A stretch of DNA of 55,377 nucleotides from an uncultured Clostridium sp. (GTDB lineage: Bacteria; Bacillota; Clostridia; TANB77; CAG-508), in contig CANOGC010000004.1 in NCBI GenBank assembly GCA_947565445.1, positions 1 through 55,377 of the forward strand, written 5' to 3'. Position numbers and translations under genes: made by a program. Shown piece by piece: positions 16,999-25,440 of this stretch. Position 1 is the first letter of the stretch. Every line of letters begins with the position of its first letter. A model generated the notes under the pieces. The model worked only from the letters and a program-made list of their open reading frames with translations. It ran no database searches and was not told the DNA's origin.

Positions 16999-17174
16999 AA
17001 AAATCACTCCTTTCAAATTTTATGAGTATAATATATATTTAAAATAATGAATTTTAAAAAAAGTGTAAAAAAATATACTTTTTGTTATAATTTATACTTT
17101 TATTAAAAAATTTGAAACATTTTTGCTCTTAAATAATCTATTCATATAGAAAGCTAATTAAAGGAGGAAAATTT

Positions 17175-18155
17175 ATGTTTAAAAGGATATTTGCACCTAT
17201 TATAATTATACTTATCTTTATAATTTCAGTTGCTGTAGGTTTTTTTATAACGAAACAAATTATACCAGTTTCAACTAACAGCAATGAACTTACAAATCAA
17301 ATAATTGAAGAAAACAATAACAAAGAAAATCAAGGAAAAATTGTTTTTACAAATTATTTATATGATAAAGAAAATCCATTAGAGTATACTATTACAGAAC
17401 AAGAAAAGATAAAAGAAATCAAAAGCTACATAGATAAAATAGAATTAACCGAAACAGATGAAACATTAGATAATTGTCTTTGGAAAATAGAAATAATTAG
17501 TGAAGAACAAAAAATTTCACTAATTATCGCAAATTATTACAATAATACAGCATTAATATCAATACAAAAAAATCAACAAAGTGCTACATATAAAATCAGT
17601 AAAACAGATTGTCTTGAATTATTAGGTTTTGCAAATAGAAAATATTATTTACATGAAAGTAAGTTAGAAAAACCATCAAAAAATATATGTCAAATTGCAC
17701 AGAATAAAGCTTTAGATAGTCTTAGTGAATCTGAAATAAAAGAAGTGCAAAAAATATTAAGAGAAACACATACAATGTTAGAATACATGCTTATAGATGC
17801 TGTTCAATTAATCAAAGAACCAGATAGTCCTTATTGGAAACAATTTAATATAGATGAAGTATTTAAAGACCCCTATTCTGGCGTTTTAATAGAAACACGT
17901 GGTTTTTTTGATACAGTCAATGATTTAAAGAAAATAGAAAGTATCATTAAAAATCCTGAAACTAAAAATAAATTTAAAGATATGTATACTAGCTTACAAA
18001 CTTCTATGAATAATCATGATATAGAAGGATGTTTTAAAGTTCATGAAATAATACATGATTATGACTATTGGATTATAAATTATCCTGCATATTTTGATAC
18101 CTTTCCACCAGCAGATTGGGGAGGAACAGATACATATTTTGGCAATATTGAATAA
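17175..18155 (+). CDS. Membrane-anchored extracytoplasmic protein
   Basis: A 326-residue protein with an N-terminal anchor (PIIIILIFIISVAVGFFIT, about residues 8-26) and a large outer domain. The first half is beta-rich (LWKIEIISEEQKISLIIANY). The second is helical and ends DYDYWIINYPAYFDTFPPAD. I do not recognise the family. A TATAAT lies in the region upstream and the ribosome binding site is AAAGGAGG. It is followed by a lipoprotein gene on the same strand after 39 bases, so the two are probably one operon. Confidence 0.65.
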   Translation: MFKRIFAPIIIILIFIISVAVGFFITKQIIPVSTNSNELTNQIIEENNNKENQGKIVFTNYLYDKENPLEYTITEQEKIKEIKSYIDKIELTETDETLDNCLWKIEIISEEQKISLIIANYYNNTALISIQKNQQSATYKISKTDCLELLGFANRKYYLHESKLEKPSKNICQIAQNKALDSLSESEIKEVQKILRETHTMLEYMLIDAVQLIKEPDSPYWKQFNIDEVFKDPYSGVLIETRGFFDTVNDLKKIESIIKNPETKNKFKDMYTSLQTSMNNHDIEGCFKVHEIIHDYDYWIINYPAYFDTFPPADWGGTDTYFGNIE

Positions 18156-18194
18156 TTATATACGAGAAAAAATAAAATGAAAGGAAAACATAAA

Positions 18195-19193
18195 ATGAAA
18201 AAATTTTTTATACTATTAACCCTTGTTGTTATAATTATAAGCTGTAGTATTGGATTAGCTTACATCATAAATCAACTGACTAAATCGGCTGAAAATCAAC
18301 AAAATGAAGAAATTTCTAAAGTAATTAGTACATATAACAATCCAATTGTTCCAAAAGGATTTAAAAAGATTGAAACATCTTCTGCAAGTTGGGATTTAGA
18401 AAATGGTATTCCTAAAGGTTGGAATAATGGACTTGTAATAGAAGATGAAATTGGTAATCAGTTTGTATGGATTCCAAATGTAAAAGTAACAGATGAAAAT
18501 TTAATTAAAACATATAATTATAATATACAAGAACCCGTGCAAAAAGAAGAACAATTAAAAAAGTATAATGAACAAATGGAAAAGTATGGTGGTTTTTATA
18601 TATCAAGATATGAAGTTGGAATATCGGAAGAAATGCAAAATAATATAAAAGAGTTCTCAGCAGATACAAACGACATAGAAGGTATACCTGTTAGCAAGCA
18701 AGGACAAATCGTATGGAATTATATAAGTTTAAAAAATGCTAAGAAAAATGCACAAAATATGTATAATAATGAAGATATAGAAAGTGATTTAATATCACCA
18801 ATACAATGGGTAACCACAATGCAATGGGTATACAATAGTGGATATAATATTATGGATGCAAAGGAATGGGGCAATTTTTCAAATGTAACTTTTAAATTTA
18901 ATGGTTTGTATTCAATAAATTATGGAAAAACATATCAACATGGCGAAAATAAATTAAAATCACAATATAATATGATTTTATCAACTGGAACAACAGAAAG
19001 AAATAAAACAAACAATATTTACGATTTAGCTGGCAATGTTATGGAATACACGGATGGTTGGGTAAGAGATAGAGGATATTATAGTGTTGGAAGACATTTT
19101 GATGATATTGGAAATCATGTTTATAATCTATCTCTAATAGGAGTAGTTCCTTTAGAAAAATTGGGATATAGAATAGTTTTACATATAAAATAA
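18195..19193 (+). CDS. SUMF1/formylglycine-enzyme-like lipoprotein
   Basis: A 332-residue protein. The N-terminus MKKFFILLTLVVIIISCSIG has a lipobox-like I-I-S-C, so it is probably a lipoprotein. The outer part resembles the C-type-lectin-like FGE/SUMF1 fold, with FVWIPNVKV, GGFYISRYEVG, the ISPIQWVTTMQW region and NIYDLAGNVMEYTDG. The active-site cysteines of true formylglycine-generating enzymes are not seen, so it is likely a binding or structural member, as in phage and ICE cargo. The start at 18195 has AAAGGA upstream. It is paired with the anchored protein at 17175. Confidence 0.75.
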   Translation: MKKFFILLTLVVIIISCSIGLAYIINQLTKSAENQQNEEISKVISTYNNPIVPKGFKKIETSSASWDLENGIPKGWNNGLVIEDEIGNQFVWIPNVKVTDENLIKTYNYNIQEPVQKEEQLKKYNEQMEKYGGFYISRYEVGISEEMQNNIKEFSADTNDIEGIPVSKQGQIVWNYISLKNAKKNAQNMYNNEDIESDLISPIQWVTTMQWVYNSGYNIMDAKEWGNFSNVTFKFNGLYSINYGKTYQHGENKLKSQYNMILSTGTTERNKTNNIYDLAGNVMEYTDGWVRDRGYYSVGRHFDDIGNHVYNLSLIGVVPLEKLGYRIVLHIK

Positions 19194-19300
19194 ATACACT
19201 TTTTTATACTTTTTTCAATTTTTATGTAGAAATATTTTAGAATATATATGCAGATGCTTTTGCATTTGTAAATATTTTTAAGCTCCTATCAGCTTAAATT

Positions 19301-19314
19301 AGATAGTTAAAAGG
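19301..19314. repeat. 5' arm of gene-flanking inverted repeat B
   Basis: AGATAGTTAAAAGG in the leader of the gene at 19360 pairs perfectly with CCTTTTAACTATCT at 19893-19906. Confidence 0.85.
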
Positions 19315-19359
19315 TGTAGTAACTAACAACTTATTTAAACAAAAAATGGAGGGAACTAT

Positions 19360-19881
19360 ATGAGTAAAGTAAGTAAAAAGATCCGGACAATAATTGCTGT
19401 TATTATGGCAATTGCTATTCAGTGTACTACGTTGAGTCCTATGGTAGTAAATGCAACAGAAACTCCTACAGTGGATGTAGCAGCAGTAGAAGATGTCTCT
19501 CCGAGAAGTCGTGAACTGACGGCTATTGGGGATGGAACTATAAGCATTTACCCACTAGGTGAATTTAAGTTTACTAATTCAAATCTGGGAGCATATAATA
19601 CTATTAAGGCATCACGGGCAAAGTACAGAGTCGAAATAAAGCCATTACCTGGGGAATCTATTGATTTTGAAGTATATTGTTATCAATATGGCGGAAAAGA
19701 AATGGCAGTAGTACGTGGTGGAAACTATGGGCATCAGTTGTCTGATGGATATTATCTGTATGAATCTTCTTGGTTTGATGTCGTATATGGTGTAGATTAC
19801 CGCTTAAAATATTGGTGTAGAGAGGCTTGTCTTGACAATCCTTCAACAATGTATGTCAGAGTAACTATGTACGTTCAATAA
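19360..19881 (+). CDS. Small secreted protein B
   Basis: A 173-residue protein with a signal peptide (IRTIIAVIMAIAIQCTTLSP, likely cleaved near VNATETP). The mature part is beta-rich and ends STMYVRVTMYVQ, resembling the ending of the other small secreted proteins here. Two in-frame CGG codons occur (residue 9 and about residue 87). Base use is clearly richer in GC than the flanking genes. It is flanked by a 14-bp inverted repeat and followed at once by a terminator. The start follows GGAGGG. Function unknown. Confidence 0.75.
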   Translation: MSKVSKKIRTIIAVIMAIAIQCTTLSPMVVNATETPTVDVAAVEDVSPRSRELTAIGDGTISIYPLGEFKFTNSNLGAYNTIKASRAKYRVEIKPLPGESIDFEVYCYQYGGKEMAVVRGGNYGHQLSDGYYLYESSWFDVVYGVDYRLKYWCREACLDNPSTMYVRVTMYVQ

Positions 19882-19892
19882 TTATTTTATAG

Positions 19893-19906
19893 CCTTTTAA
19901 CTATCT
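19893..19906. repeat. 3' arm of gene-flanking inverted repeat B
   Basis: CCTTTTAACTATCT, 11 bases after the stop of the gene at 19360 and directly before its terminator. Confidence 0.85.
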
Positions 19907-19907
19907 T

Positions 19908-19932
19908 CCCAGTACATTGTACTGGGATTTTT
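19908..19932 (+). terminator. Terminator after secreted protein B
   Basis: CCCAGTAC and GTACTGGG form a stem around ATT, followed by ATTTTT. Confidence 0.85.
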
Positions 19933-20076
19933 AATATTATCGTTTATATATTCTTTTTTTTTAATAATTCTTTTTTGTTTGCACATACTATTTAAGCAAC
20001 GTTTAATAGTGTGTAGTCTATTATATTGTGCTAAATTTCATTATAAAATTTGTATATATTTTTCTTAGGAGTAGAT

Positions 20077-20328
20077 ATGAAATTCAATAAATATAATGAT
20101 TCTTATAATATTATAGGTGATAAATTAAAAACTATAAGAGAAAGTTTAAATTTCTCGCAAGAAAAACTAAGTAACCAATTAGCACTATTAGGTATAACCC
20201 TATATCAAAGTGATATTTACAAAATTGAACATAATGAGAGAACTGTAAGAGATTTTGAATTATGGGGAATTTGCACTGTATTAAAAATTAAAGCAGAAGA
20301 TTTATTTTATCCTAATACAAAGAAATAA
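20077..20328 (+). CDS. XRE-family regulator 1
   Basis: An 83-residue protein starting MKFNKYNDSYNIIGDKL behind TAGGAG. A single Cro/CI-type HTH (LKTIRESLNFSQEKLSNQLA, then QSDIYKIEHNERTVRDFE). It is the first of four similar regulators in 2 kb, all with the frame [IV]x-G-x-x-[IVL]-K and the core DIYxIExNxRxVxDxE. It is followed by the second after about 20 bases. Probably a repressor of ICE or cargo genes. Confidence 0.82.
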   Translation: MKFNKYNDSYNIIGDKLKTIRESLNFSQEKLSNQLALLGITLYQSDIYKIEHNERTVRDFELWGICTVLKIKAEDLFYPNTKK

Positions 20329-20347
20329 TGAAAAAGGATTGATAGTT

Positions 20348-20611
20348 TTGAAGGTTAAAAGAATTAATAACAAATCTAATATTATAGGAAGTAATGTAAA
20401 GAATTATAGAATATATAATCACTATACACAAACTGAACTTTCTGAAAAGCTTAGTTTATATGGTTTAAATTTGTATCATTCGGATATATATCTTATCGAA
20501 CATAATAAAAGACTAGTTAGAGATTATGAAGCCTTAGCCTTTGCTAAAGTATTTAATATAACATTAGAAGAATTATATTTAGGCACAGATAAAGAACTTG
20601 TATCAAAGTAA
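20348..20611 (+). CDS. XRE-family regulator 2
   Basis: An 87-residue protein with a TTG start at 20348; AAAAGGA lies nine bases upstream, and a TTG at 20339 is too close to it. A Cro/CI HTH (YTQTELSEKLSLYGLNLYHS, then DIYLIEHNKRLVRDYE). It is in tandem with regulator 1 and about half identical to it, so a local duplication is likely. Confidence 0.8.
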   Translation: MKVKRINNKSNIIGSNVKNYRIYNHYTQTELSEKLSLYGLNLYHSDIYLIEHNKRLVRDYEALAFAKVFNITLEELYLGTDKELVSK

Positions 20612-20653
20612 AACCCAACGAATGAATTTTACTTTGATTTATTATAAAATAGT

Positions 20654-20671
20654 TTTGCACGAATATCACTA
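20654..20671. repeat. 18-bp repeated motif, copy 1
   Basis: TTTGCACGAATATCACTA, just downstream of the AbrB-like gene. It matches 21750-21767 at 17 of 18 positions. It may be an operator shared by the regulators. Confidence 0.5.
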
Positions 20672-20688
20672 ATTTGTGTTCAAAAAAA

Positions 20689-20931
20689 TTATAGTTTAGA
20701 AATTGTTGAAATACATTTCTCACATAGTAATTTATCTCTGTAAACAGTTATGTTCTTCGCATTTCCACAAAAAATACAACTTGGATTATATTGTTTTAAT
20801 ATTATTGAACCTCCTTCCACAAATATTTCTATTGGATCTTTTTCCATTATCCCAAACTGGTCTCTTATTTCTTTAGGAATAACAATTCTCCCTAATTCGT
20901 CTACCCTCCTAATAATTCCTGTACTTTTCAT
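20689..20931 (-). CDS. AbrB/SpoVT-type regulator with zinc ribbon
   Basis: An 80-residue protein. Residues 1-48 form the swapped-hairpin AbrB DNA-binding domain (MKSTGIIRRVDELGRIVIPK, then EIRDQFGIMEKDPIEIF). Residues 52-75 carry two CxxC pairs (CIFCGNAKN and CEKC), a zinc-ribbon tail seen in Clostridial AbrB paralogues. It is a dimeric or tetrameric transition-state-type regulator. The start has GGAGGAATGAGTA upstream. Confidence 0.88.
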   Translation of the reverse strand: MKSTGIIRRVDELGRIVIPKEIRDQFGIMEKDPIEIFVEGGSIILKQYNPSCIFCGNAKNITVYRDKLLCEKCISTISKL

Positions 20932-21092
20932 TACTCATTCCTCCTTACATTTATTTCCGCCAATTATAACACATATTTTTACAAAATATAACATTTTTGG
21001 TAAAATTTTTCAAAAAATATAAGTTCGTGTACTTATAAAACTTTAAAAATTTATTGTAAAATAAGTATTATTATGCTGTTAGGAGTTTATTT

Positions 21093-21362
21093 ATGAGGAA
21101 TCCCAGAAATACAATTGGTAAATTAAATGTCGTAGGAAATCGAATTCGATATTATCGAAAAATAAATAATCTTTCATATGAAAAATTATCAGATGCACTT
21201 ATGTTATATGGAATAGATATTCATAAACAGTCGCTATATGATATTGAAAAAGGAACAAGGACTGTGGTAGATTACGAGTTATGTGGTTTTGCAAAATGCT
21301 TTAATATAACAGTAAATGATTTAACTAATGAATTTTTTAATAGTTTAAATGAATTTGATTAA
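21093..21362 (+). CDS. XRE-family regulator 3
   Basis: An 89-residue protein starting MRNPRNTIGKLNVVGNRI behind TAGGAG. The HTH (YRKINNLSYEKLSDALMLYG, then SLYDIEKGTRTVVDYE) belongs to the same group as the neighbouring regulators. It stands alone on the plus strand. Confidence 0.8.
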   Translation: MRNPRNTIGKLNVVGNRIRYYRKINNLSYEKLSDALMLYGIDIHKQSLYDIEKGTRTVVDYELCGFAKCFNITVNDLTNEFFNSLNEFD

Positions 21363-21378
21363 AAAATAAGCTACAAAT

Positions 21379-21579
21379 TTATTTTTTTATTAGCTTTTCC
21401 AATATGTTACTATATTTCTTTATTATTTTACCCATATCTTCATTTTTAGTACTTTGACTCATTATAAAATTTCCTATTTTTATCTCTATTTCTTCTTTTG
21501 AATATTCATACTCTTTATATATACCTACATTTTGTAACAAATCTATTTCTTCTTTATTACACTTTTCTAATATTTTCAT
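21379..21579 (-). CDS. Hypothetical small helical protein
   Basis: A 66-residue protein, MKILEKCNKEEIDLLQNVG onward, predicted all-helical and charged, with GGAGG upstream (at about 21587). No family recognised. It may partner the adjacent XRE regulator. Confidence 0.5.
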   Translation of the reverse strand: MKILEKCNKEEIDLLQNVGIYKEYEYSKEEIEIKIGNFIMSQSTKNEDMGKIIKKYSNILEKLIKK

Positions 21580-21749
21580 CTATTCCTCCAAATCTGCACA
21601 ATTTATTATAATTTATCTATACTGTCTTTTGTATAAAGAACCCTTCAATTTTTTTCAATTTATTCTAGGAGACCTTGAATTTTTTATTAATATGTTATAC
21701 TATATAAATTGCTCATCATAAAATATGATGAACACATAAAAAATATCTA

Positions 21750-21767
21750 TTTGCACGAATATCGCTA
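21750..21767. repeat. 18-bp repeated motif, copy 2
   Basis: TTTGCACGAATATCGCTA overlaps the end of the fourth XRE gene. See copy 1 at 20654-20671. Confidence 0.5.
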
Positions 21768-22037
21768 TTTGTTGTTGCACAATTTATAAAGGGGTGTATC
21801 TCTATATAATTCTTCTAAACTAACATTAAACACGTAACTTAATGCTAAAATCTCAAAATCTCTAACTACTCTTTTATTCAGTTCTATAAGAGATATATCG
21901 CTACGTGTTAAATAAACACCTACCAATTCTAACTTATTGCATAATTCTTGTTGAGACCATTGTTTCTTTTGTCTTAATCTTTTAATGGTTTCACCAAGTA
22001 TATTCATTTGGGAATTCTCATATCTTTTATAACTCAT
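21765..22037 (-). CDS. XRE-family regulator 4
   Basis: A 90-residue protein starting MSKYRYENSQ-like (first residues MSYKRYENSQ). The HTH (LRQKKQWSQQELCNKLELVG, then SDISLIELNKRVVRDFE) is of the same group as regulators 1-3 but on the minus strand, facing away from the secreted-protein gene at 22393. Confidence 0.8.
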   Translation of the reverse strand: MSYKRYENSQMNILGETIKRLRQKKQWSQQELCNKLELVGVYLTRSDISLIELNKRVVRDFEILALSYVFNVSLEELYRDTPLYKLCNNK

Positions 22038-22392
22038 AATTGCTACCTCTTCTAATTATGATACAATAGAATTCTCTATTACCCGTTGGATAACCTAGTA
22101 AGAAATTTAATTTGTTTTTATGTGAGTAAACAATTAATTAAGTGTTCTTACAATAAATACGTTAATAGTATTTGAGTAAAGTTAGATATTTAATAGAATT
22201 TACTAAAAATGTAATATGAAAAAATTTAATATTAACAATACATAATGCTGATATTTTTTGTTTATGTTTATTAATTCCATTTTTGTCAATTCTTGCACAA
22301 CACTATATCTTTTTATAGTATTATAATATATAAGTACGTGTATCTTGTACTAAATTGGGTGAGCGAAAATATTTCAAACGGAGGAATGTACC
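22038..22392. other. Divergent promoter region for XRE 4 and secreted protein C
   Basis: 355 bases without a gene. TTGCAC at 22293 and TATAGT/TATAAT boxes at 22314-22327 could drive the gene at 22393. The 5' arm of inverted repeat C (22354-22363) lies in the resulting leader. Confidence 0.5.
22354..22363. repeat. 5' arm of gene-flanking inverted repeat C
   Basis: ATTGGGTGAG in the leader pairs perfectly with CTCACCCAAT at 22848-22857. Confidence 0.75.
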
Positions 22393-22815
22393 ATGAAAAA
22401 ATGTATAACTATTTTTGCTCTTTGTCTTGCTCTCTTGTTTCCTGCTACAGTACATGCAGCTGAGACAACGCCAAGCAATGACAAATTAGTAACTGTTGAA
22501 AGTTCTAGCCGGACCACATACTATGAGAGTACTTGGCTCAATAATAGTTCAAGTGGCAGATTTCCAATTTATTGCGGAAATAGCGGAAGTGTCGGTGTAA
22601 CATTTAAGGTCGAGTCATCTTCCACTTCTTCTTGGGCAATGATACAATTGCTGGATGCTAATGGAAATGCTAAAACTCAATTAGTATATGTTGATCCGAC
22701 AACAAATGGTGGTGATGGGTATTATACTCATATTAATATCCCTGCCGGAACATATTATGTCACATTTAATGCCTCAACAAATGTAGGCATGAGAATAATG
22801 TGTTGGATGTATTAA
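22393..22815 (+). CDS. Small secreted protein C
   Basis: A 140-residue protein with a clear signal peptide (ITIFALCLALLFPATVHAAE, cleavage near A22-A23). The mature part is Ser/Thr/Gly-rich and beta-type (YCGNSGSVGVTFKVESSS, NIPAGTYYVTFNAS), ending MRIMCWMY. NIPAGTYYV matches the NVPIGTYTV of protein A, so the family link is real. There is one in-frame CGG (residue 40). GC-richer than its neighbours. The start follows GGAGG. Flanked by a 10-bp inverted repeat, then a strong terminator. Function unknown. Confidence 0.8.
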   Translation: MKKCITIFALCLALLFPATVHAAETTPSNDKLVTVESSSRTTYYESTWLNNSSSGRFPIYCGNSGSVGVTFKVESSSTSSWAMIQLLDANGNAKTQLVYVDPTTNGGDGYYTHINIPAGTYYVTFNASTNVGMRIMCWMY

Positions 22816-22847
22816 ACTTTGGAATGTACTAATTAAATAATTAATCA

Positions 22848-22857
22848 CTCACCCAAT
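22848..22857. repeat. 3' arm of gene-flanking inverted repeat C
   Basis: CTCACCCAAT between the stop codon of secreted protein C and its terminator. Confidence 0.75.
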
Positions 22858-22858
22858 A

Positions 22859-22900
22859 ATAGATGGATTCCTATTTTTCATCTGGAATCCATCTATTTTA
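22859..22900 (+). terminator. Terminator after secreted protein C
   Basis: AGATGGATTCC pairs with GGAATCCATCT, followed by ATTTTAT. Confidence 0.85.
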
Positions 22901-22981
22901 TAAAATAAGTAATTTTACAATAAAATAGTAAATATTTGAACATAAAAAGATATTTTATAAAAATTTTATTAGGAGAAATTT

Positions 22982-23803
22982 ATGAAAAATTGTAAAGTAA
23001 TAGAAGATTTATTGCCTAATTACATAGAGCATTTAACAAGTCAAGAGACAAATGAATATATTGAAAAACATTTAGCACAATGCACAAAATGTACTAAAAT
23101 CTTCAAGAATATGAGTTCTAAAACTGAAGAAGTTGAAGTATTCGATCAAGAAGAAGAAATTAATTTTTTAAAAAGGTTGGGAAGGAAAACAAAAATATTA
23201 AAATCAATATTACTAATTATAGTATTAGTATATATTATATTAATTGGAAGAAGAACTCTAATTATGATTCAACTATCACAGCTAGCACAGTTAAATAAAG
23301 AAATAAGTAATTATCATTCTATATTGCATACTTATCAAGACAATATGCTAATTACAACAGAAACATATTATAAAGAAACAGATTACTTAATGACTATGAT
23401 TGCCTATTCAAATAATTCTCCTATAAAGAAGGTAACCTTTTATAAAAAAGGAAATGAAGCATTTAGTCTAACTGAAGCTAATGGTGAGAAAATTTTAAAT
23501 AATTTAGATGTAGAAGAAATGAATTTACAAATTTCCTCTCCTCTTACTTATGTATCTAATGGTTTATTGGAAAATTTAAGATATGCTCTTTTTGTTGGAA
23601 TTGAAAGTACTTATTGTAATGGCAAAGAATGTTATCTACTAAAAGGGCAAAATCTTGACAGTTATATAGATAAAAACACTGGACTTGTGGTTAGGTCAAT
23701 AGATAAATCGACTAGAACAATAAATTCTGTAGTTGATTATGAATATCAATTTAATGTTGTACAAGACGATGATATTGTTAAACCAGATAGTTTTAATTCT
23801 TAA
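22982..23803 (+). CDS. Orphan zinc-finger anti-sigma-like membrane protein
   Basis: A 273-residue protein. The N-terminal zinc finger (KHLAQCTKCTKIF, HxxxCxxC) parallels the anti-sigma factor at 11215, sharing DLLPNYI and TNEYIxxHL. A membrane helix (ILKSILLIIVLVYIILIG, about residues 75-92) and an outer domain of about 180 residues follow. No sigma-factor gene is adjacent, unlike the other two pairs in this window. It may cross-bind the ECF factor at 10722 or a host factor. A perfect-stem terminator follows. Confidence 0.78.
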   Translation: MKNCKVIEDLLPNYIEHLTSQETNEYIEKHLAQCTKCTKIFKNMSSKTEEVEVFDQEEEINFLKRLGRKTKILKSILLIIVLVYIILIGRRTLIMIQLSQLAQLNKEISNYHSILHTYQDNMLITTETYYKETDYLMTMIAYSNNSPIKKVTFYKKGNEAFSLTEANGEKILNNLDVEEMNLQISSPLTYVSNGLLENLRYALFVGIESTYCNGKECYLLKGQNLDSYIDKNTGLVVRSIDKSTRTINSVVDYEYQFNVVQDDDIVKPDSFNS

Positions 23804-23830
23804 ATATTCAATACTTGTAAATTTAAACAA

Positions 23831-23868
23831 AGAGATATTATAAATCATTATAATATCTCTTAACTTTA
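23831..23868 (+). terminator. Terminator after the orphan anti-sigma gene
   Basis: AGAGATATTAT pairs with ATAATATCTCT, followed by TAACTTTATTTTAT. Confidence 0.8.
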
Positions 23869-23898
23869 TTTTATAATTGTTAATTTTCTTTAATAATT

Positions 23899-25372
23899 CT
23901 ATGCACACTTTTCTAATAACATAGTATTAAATAATTCATCAAATATGTATTCTAAAACATTTACAACAATACTATTCCCTGCTTGCCTATATAGTTGTGT
24001 ATCTGAAATTCCTACAGATTTTGCTTTATGGAAATCTTCATCATCAAACCCGCATTAATCTCCAACATTCTAAAGGGGTAAGTTTTCGTATTCTCATATA
24101 GTGTTTTCCGTCTTCTGAAATAAGTATAGATGCACTAGAAGTTGTACTTCCACAAGATGTGGTTTGTGTAGGTGCAATTTCACTAATTTCCTTATTATTA
24201 TAAGGGTTGAACATTTTTCTTTCTGCTATATTACTTCTAAAATTGCTAGCAAGAATTGATGTTGCGATTCCATTTGTATCATATATTCTATCTTGTATGC
24301 TGACTTTTTTACTATTCATACAAATAGGTTTATTTACATTTTCTAATGTTGCAATGTTTGGAGATGTAAGAATTGTTTGAGATACTTCTTTTCCAACCCT
24401 ACCTCTTTTAGTTGTACTTAGAGGATATGAAATATTTATAGAATCTCCTACTTTCGCCTGTACATATCCTTTTTTTGTACCTTCTTTAACTAACACAAAT
24501 GGCTGTTTATTTCCTCCATCCACCATAGTTGTTAGAGTAGGAGATATTCCATCTGGATTATAAATACTACCCGCTTGATGTAATTTGTTTTTCTTATCAT
24601 AAATACCTGTAATTCTCTGAATATTGTTATCACCTACATATTGACTATTTCTTCCATCCATTTTATGATAATTAGCAACAATACAAGATGATATTTCTGG
24701 ATTTCCACCCATTCTTATTAATTTGTTGTTCTTTTCTATCAATCTTCCGATTCCCTTTTGGGAAAGATAGTATTTTTCATCCACTATATCTTCTAAAAAA
24801 TCTTTGAGTTTCCACATTAAAGGCACTTCTTGTGGAAAACAAAATCCACTTTGTGCAATATCATTGCGAATAGATACAATGAAAACTCTTTCTCTATTTT
24901 GTGGAATCCCATAATTTTTAGCATTTAATACTTTCCAATAATTTGTATATCCCAAATTTGACAAATCTCTTAGTATTGACTCAAATTCATTTTTAAATCT
25001 TTTACTTGTAAGGTTCTTAACATTTTCAATGATGCTATATTTAGGTCTTTTCTCTTTTAAAATTTTATATCCTTCATAATATAGTCCACTTCGTGTTTCT
25101 CCTTCTCTAATTCCTTTCATTTTTCCCGCTATTGATATGTCTTGGCAAGGAAATCCCCATGTTAACATATCAAAATCTGGTAATTTACTTATATCTATTT
25201 TTGTTATATCTCCATAATTTTTATCTTCTGAAACATTATGAATTGCACAATAGCTCTTAACTGCAAACTTATCTATTTCAGAAAAGCCTACTAACTCATA
25301 TTGTATTTTTAATCTTTCTAGTGCTTTTTCAAAGGCCCCTATGCCTGAAAATAGGCTAAATAATTTTAGCAT
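23899..25372 (-). CDS. DNA (cytosine-5) methyltransferase, read through a +1 shift
   Basis: About 490 residues with the C5 motifs in order: I (LFSGIGAFEKAL), IV (WGFPCQDISIAG, the catalytic PCQ), VI (IIENVKNL) and VIII (NRERVFIV). The in-frame reading stops at 24044 after ECWRLMRV. Skipping the C of CGG at 24050-24052 gives ECWRLMGFDDEDF and continues to motif X (LYRQAGNSIVVNVLEYIF) and a stop at 23899. Motif X closes the SAM pocket, so the shifted tail is needed for activity. No endonuclease gene is nearby, so it probably protects the ICE from host restriction. Confidence 0.9.
24050..24052 (-). other. CGG +1 shift site 2 (C5 methyltransferase)
   Basis: On the coding strand: TTA ATG, C, GGG TTT GAT. 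Skipping the C gives WRLMGFDDEDF, the usual run into motif X. Confidence 0.85.
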
Positions 25373-25390
25373 TAAATTCCTCCTTTGTAT

Positions 25391-25422
25391 TAAAAAAAGA
25401 CCTCAAAACTTAATTTGAGGTC
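25391..25422 (-). terminator. Terminator after the relaxase gene
   Basis: GACCTCAAA and TTTGAGGTC form the stem; on the minus strand a T-run follows. Confidence 0.8.
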
Positions 25423-25440
25423 AAATAAGATTATTGGAAA

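Noticed and set aside
18195..19193. Diversity-generating retroelement
   Set aside because: The SUMF1-like fold is a common DGR target, but no reverse transcriptase gene or template repeat is in the window.
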